Of a stretch of 23,127 nt of DNA, positions 21,267 to 23,127 are shown piece after piece. Numbering within the stretch: the first letter of the stretch is position 1; each line of letters starts with the position of its first letter. A program made the translations under genes and the position numbers. Origin of the DNA: JAYFNU01 sp964622315. GTDB lineage: Bacteria; Bacillota; Clostridia; Oscillospirales; Ruminococcaceae. The notes beneath the pieces are model-generated. The model searched no databases. It saw only the letters and a list, made by a program, of their open reading frames with translations, and had not been told where the DNA came from. Location: contig CAZUOY010000024.1 of assembly GCA_964622315.1 (NCBI GenBank), positions 1 to 23,127 of the forward strand, written 5' to 3'.

Positions 21267-22550
21267 ATGTCAGAAAAGAGCAAGAAACTTAGTGCCGATT
21301 TACGTCTCAAGGCGCTGTTTGACGACGGCGTGTTTTGGGAGATAGACGGTGCGGCGAAAGAGTGCGGCGCCCGTGCGGCGTACGGCTCAATCGGCGGCGC
21401 AACGGCGTTTGCGCTTTGTCAGGACGGCGCGGTGGATATGCGCCACGCAAGAAAATTTCAAAAGGTCTATGACCTTGCCGCGAAGACGGGCGCACCTGTT
21501 GTAACGGTTTACGACTCCGACGGCGTAAAGATTGACGACGCCTTCGCTTCACTTGAAGCGGCTTCCGAAATTCTTAAGAAATGCTCCGAGCTTTCTGGCG
21601 TCGTTCCGCAAATAGCGGTTGTTGCCGGAACATGCGCCGGCTTTTCGTCGCTCGCCGCGGCGATGGCTGATGTCTGCATTATGGCGAAGGACGGCGAGCT
21701 TTTCCTAACTCCCGCGTTCACCGACAAGGCGAACGGCGGCAAGGAGAAGGGTGTGGGCTCCGCTGAGTTCGCGGAAAAAGCGGGTGTGGCAGCTATCGTC
21801 TGCGACACCGAGGAAGCGGCAATTTCGAAGGCGGCGGATATAGTTAAGCTTCTGCCTCTCAACAATCTCGCGTCCCTTCCCGCATACGAGTTCGAAGCGG
21901 GCGCACTTGCCGACGCGGACAGTGAAACAGAGCTTTTCGCAAATATCGGCGGCGGCGCGAAAGCGAAGCTTGCGACGCTCGGCGGAACACCTTGCGGAAT
22001 AATTGAAGCAAGCGGAAAGATTAACAAGGACGACGCGGCGAAATGCGCGAAGCTCATCGAGGTTTGCGACGCGTTCAACCTTCCCATAGTAAGTCTGATT
22101 GATTCCGACGGCTTTGTGCCTTGCGCGGAGAACGATAAGCTTGGCGGAATAAAATCCGCGGCGAAGCTTGCGAGTGTCCTTGCCGAGGCAACAACGGCTA
22201 AGGTCGCGGTCATTAACGGAAACGCTATCGGCTCGGTCTTCACGACCTTCTGCTCGAAGAACGCGGGTTGCGATATGGTTTACGCGACAAACGGCGCGGT
22301 AATAAGCGCTCTTCCCGTAAACGCGGCGGCAAGCCTTGTTTATGAAATTAAGAAGGACTCTGATATAGAGGCTCTCGGCAAGAAGTACGCGAGCGAATAC
22401 GCAAGCGCAGAGAAGGCGCTTGAAAGCGGAGTAATCGACGGCATTATCGACGACGCTTCCGCGCGCGAGGTTCTTATTTCCGCATTGGATATGCTTTCGT
22501 CAAAACGCGCTTCAAGATTGCCCAAAAAACACGGCAATCTTCCGCTTTAA
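21267..22550 (+). CDS. Carboxyl transferase subunit of a biotin-dependent enzyme
   Basis: A 427-residue member of the crotonase-fold carboxyltransferase family (PccB/MmdA/12S type). The N-terminal half has FALCQDGAVDMRHARKFQKVYDLAAKTGAPVV and SGVVPQIAVVAGTCAGFSSLAAAMADVCIM, the first oxyanion-site region (family GPCAGG). The C-terminal half has 'ASGKINKDDAAKCAKLIEVCDAFNLPIVSLIDSDGFVPCAENDKLGGI' and VINGNAIGSVFTTFCSKNAGCDMVYA, the second. The family is normally about 500-520 residues; this one is clearly shorter and the usual GGSLGE/AGGA wording is altered, so it is a divergent branch. It is first in a run with a biotin carrier and an OadA-type subunit, which suggests a decarboxylase or transcarboxylase. 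Confidence 0.83.
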   Translation: MSEKSKKLSADLRLKALFDDGVFWEIDGAAKECGARAAYGSIGGATAFALCQDGAVDMRHARKFQKVYDLAAKTGAPVVTVYDSDGVKIDDAFASLEAASEILKKCSELSGVVPQIAVVAGTCAGFSSLAAAMADVCIMAKDGELFLTPAFTDKANGGKEKGVGSAEFAEKAGVAAIVCDTEEAAISKAADIVKLLPLNNLASLPAYEFEAGALADADSETELFANIGGGAKAKLATLGGTPCGIIEASGKINKDDAAKCAKLIEVCDAFNLPIVSLIDSDGFVPCAENDKLGGIKSAAKLASVLAEATTAKVAVINGNAIGSVFTTFCSKNAGCDMVYATNGAVISALPVNAAASLVYEIKKDSDIEALGKKYASEYASAEKALESGVIDGIIDDASAREVLISALDMLSSKRASRLPKKHGNLPL

Positions 22551-22571
22551 TAATTTGGAGGTAATTTTATA

Positions 22572-22964
22572 ATGAGAAAGTTTAACATAACAGTAAACGG
22601 CGTAGCTTATGATGTAGCGGTTGATGAGGTTGGCGGCGCACCCGCCGCAGCACCCGTAGCAGCCCCCGCGCCTGTAGCCGCACCCGCCGCCGCACCCGCA
22701 GCAGCTCCCGCGGCCGCACCTGCAGCGGCACCTGTGGCAGCTCCCGCGAACGGCACTAAGGTTAACGCACCTATGCCCGGAAACATTCTTGATGTCTGCG
22801 TAAAGGTCGGCGACAAGATTTCCAACGGACAAAAGCTTGTTGTTCTTGAGGCTATGAAGATGGAGAACGACATCACCTCGCCTTGCGACGGCACAGTCGC
22901 GAGCATCGGCGTAAATAAGGGCGACATGGTTTCTACCGGCGACAATCTCGTCGTTATCGGTTAA
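22572..22964 (+). CDS. Biotin carboxyl carrier protein
   Basis: A 130-residue carrier that bears covalently bound biotin on Lys96 in the EAMKMEND motif. Order: short N-terminal strand region (about 1-20), Ala/Pro-rich flexible linker (about 22-60, almost only A, P, V), biotinyl domain (about 62-130). The linker gives the swinging reach between carboxyl-donor and -acceptor sites. SD GGAGG ahead of ATG. Gap of 21 nt to the carboxyltransferase and 15 nt to the OadA start. Compatible with the gamma/1.3S subunit of oxaloacetate or methylmalonyl-CoA decarboxylases or of transcarboxylase. Confidence 0.94.
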   Translation: MRKFNITVNGVAYDVAVDEVGGAPAAAPVAAPAPVAAPAAAPAAAPAAAPAAAPVAAPANGTKVNAPMPGNILDVCVKVGDKISNGQKLVVLEAMKMENDITSPCDGTVASIGVNKGDMVSTGDNLVVIG

Positions 22965-22979
22965 GGAAGGGCATAAGAT

Positions 22980-23127
22980 ATGGCTAAAGTTAAAGTTACC
23001 GAGGTTGTGCTTCGCGACTCACACCAGTCGCTTATCGCAACCCGTATGACCCTTGACGAGATGAAGCCGATTCTCCCCGCTATGGATAAGGTCGGCTACT
23101 ACTCCTGCGAGGCTTGGGGCGGCGCTA
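22980..23127 (+). CDS. OadA/PycB/5S-type carboxyltransferase subunit (3' truncated by window)
   Basis: The first 49 residues are visible: MAKVKVTEVVLRDSHQSLIA, then TRMTLDEMKPILPAMDKVGY and SCEAWGGA. 'TEVVLRDSHQSL.ATRM' and 'ALDxxGYYSCEAWGGA' are hallmark beginnings of the oxaloacetate decarboxylase alpha chain/pyruvate carboxylase B subunit/transcarboxylase 5S subunit (RDxHQSL and CWGGA). It transfers CO2 between biotin and pyruvate/oxaloacetate. SD GGAAGGG before ATG 22980. The rest continues past the window. Confidence 0.92.
   Translation, partial: MAKVKVTEVVLRDSHQSLIATRMTLDEMKPILPAMDKVGYYSCEAWGGA

Noticed and set aside
21509..22243. Antisense frame of 244 codons opposite the carboxyltransferase
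   Set aside because: Ala/Ser/Pro-rich shadow of a GC-biased gene; the sense strand shows clear family motifs.
22630..22750. Short GC-rich repeats resembling a satellite or CRISPR-like repeat
   Set aside because: They are codons of the Ala/Pro linker of the biotin carrier, with variable unit length and no spacers.
22607..22945. Antisense frames over the biotin carrier, Gly/Ala or Cys/Gly-rich
   Set aside because: Produced by the Ala/Pro linker repeats read backwards.

Overview
The window looks like a chromosomal segment of a low-to-mid GC Clostridia member (Firmicutes/Bacillota, probably an Oscillospiraceae/Ruminococcaceae-type anaerobe). Evidence: the conserved order site-2 protease - scpA - scpB - DUF2953 - ytfJ - rluB, a YtfJ/GerW-type spore protein, a tRNA gene with encoded CCA, strong SD-led starts (GGAGG), sigma-A-type promoters with 16-18 bp spacers, and a biotin-dependent carboxyltransferase/decarboxylase cluster. 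No phage, transposase, IS or CRISPR array was found. The taxonomic call is an inference.

Layout. 1-277: 3' part of tmRNA (ssrA) with the end of its tag frame, then a terminator. 453-1055: small orphan lipoprotein. 1195-1848: TetR-type regulator with a palindrome over its own -10 box. 1849-2075: leader with several hairpins before a large hybrid sensor kinase (2076-4904: two periplasmic solute-binding domains, TM, HisKA, HATPase, receiver). 4974-5910: Cys-rich V4R-like protein and a flavodoxin. 5976-6946: divergent nitroreductase/HxlR pair, which continues into an operon of alpha/beta hydrolase, Fpg/Nei-like protein and rsgA (6962-9736). 9767-11994: divergent Asp/Glu-type racemase and citrate synthase. 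12020-12338: gene-free stretch with a candidate structured RNA, a strong promoter and a terminator-like hairpin, leading into an orphan helical protein (12339-13223). 13264-14767: small membrane protein, tRNA-Leu(UAG) and a rhomboid-like membrane protein lacking the usual catalytic Ser. 14811-16730: secreted GH73-type glucosaminidase with SH3 and Big2-like tail. 16785-16973: rpmB. 17094-20051: M50 protease-scpA-scpB-DUF2953-ytfJ. 20103-21175: rluB-type pseudouridine synthase and a small unknown protein. 21267 to the end: carboxyltransferase, biotin carrier and the start of an OadA/5S-type subunit.

How the genes work together: ScpA/ScpB form the kleisin part of the SMC condensin; the last three genes form a biotin-linked carboxyl-transfer enzyme (decarboxylase or transcarboxylase); citrate synthase supplies citrate for glutamate synthesis in an anaerobe; nitroreductase and HxlR are a redox/electrophile response pair; tmRNA, RsgA, L28, RluB and tRNA-Leu serve translation. 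The most intriguing unexplained region is 12020-12338, where long-range pairing, an H-type pseudoknot option and competing helices suggest a structured non-coding or leader RNA. Most of the rest is ordinary core genome with some enzyme-family members that lack textbook catalytic residues.
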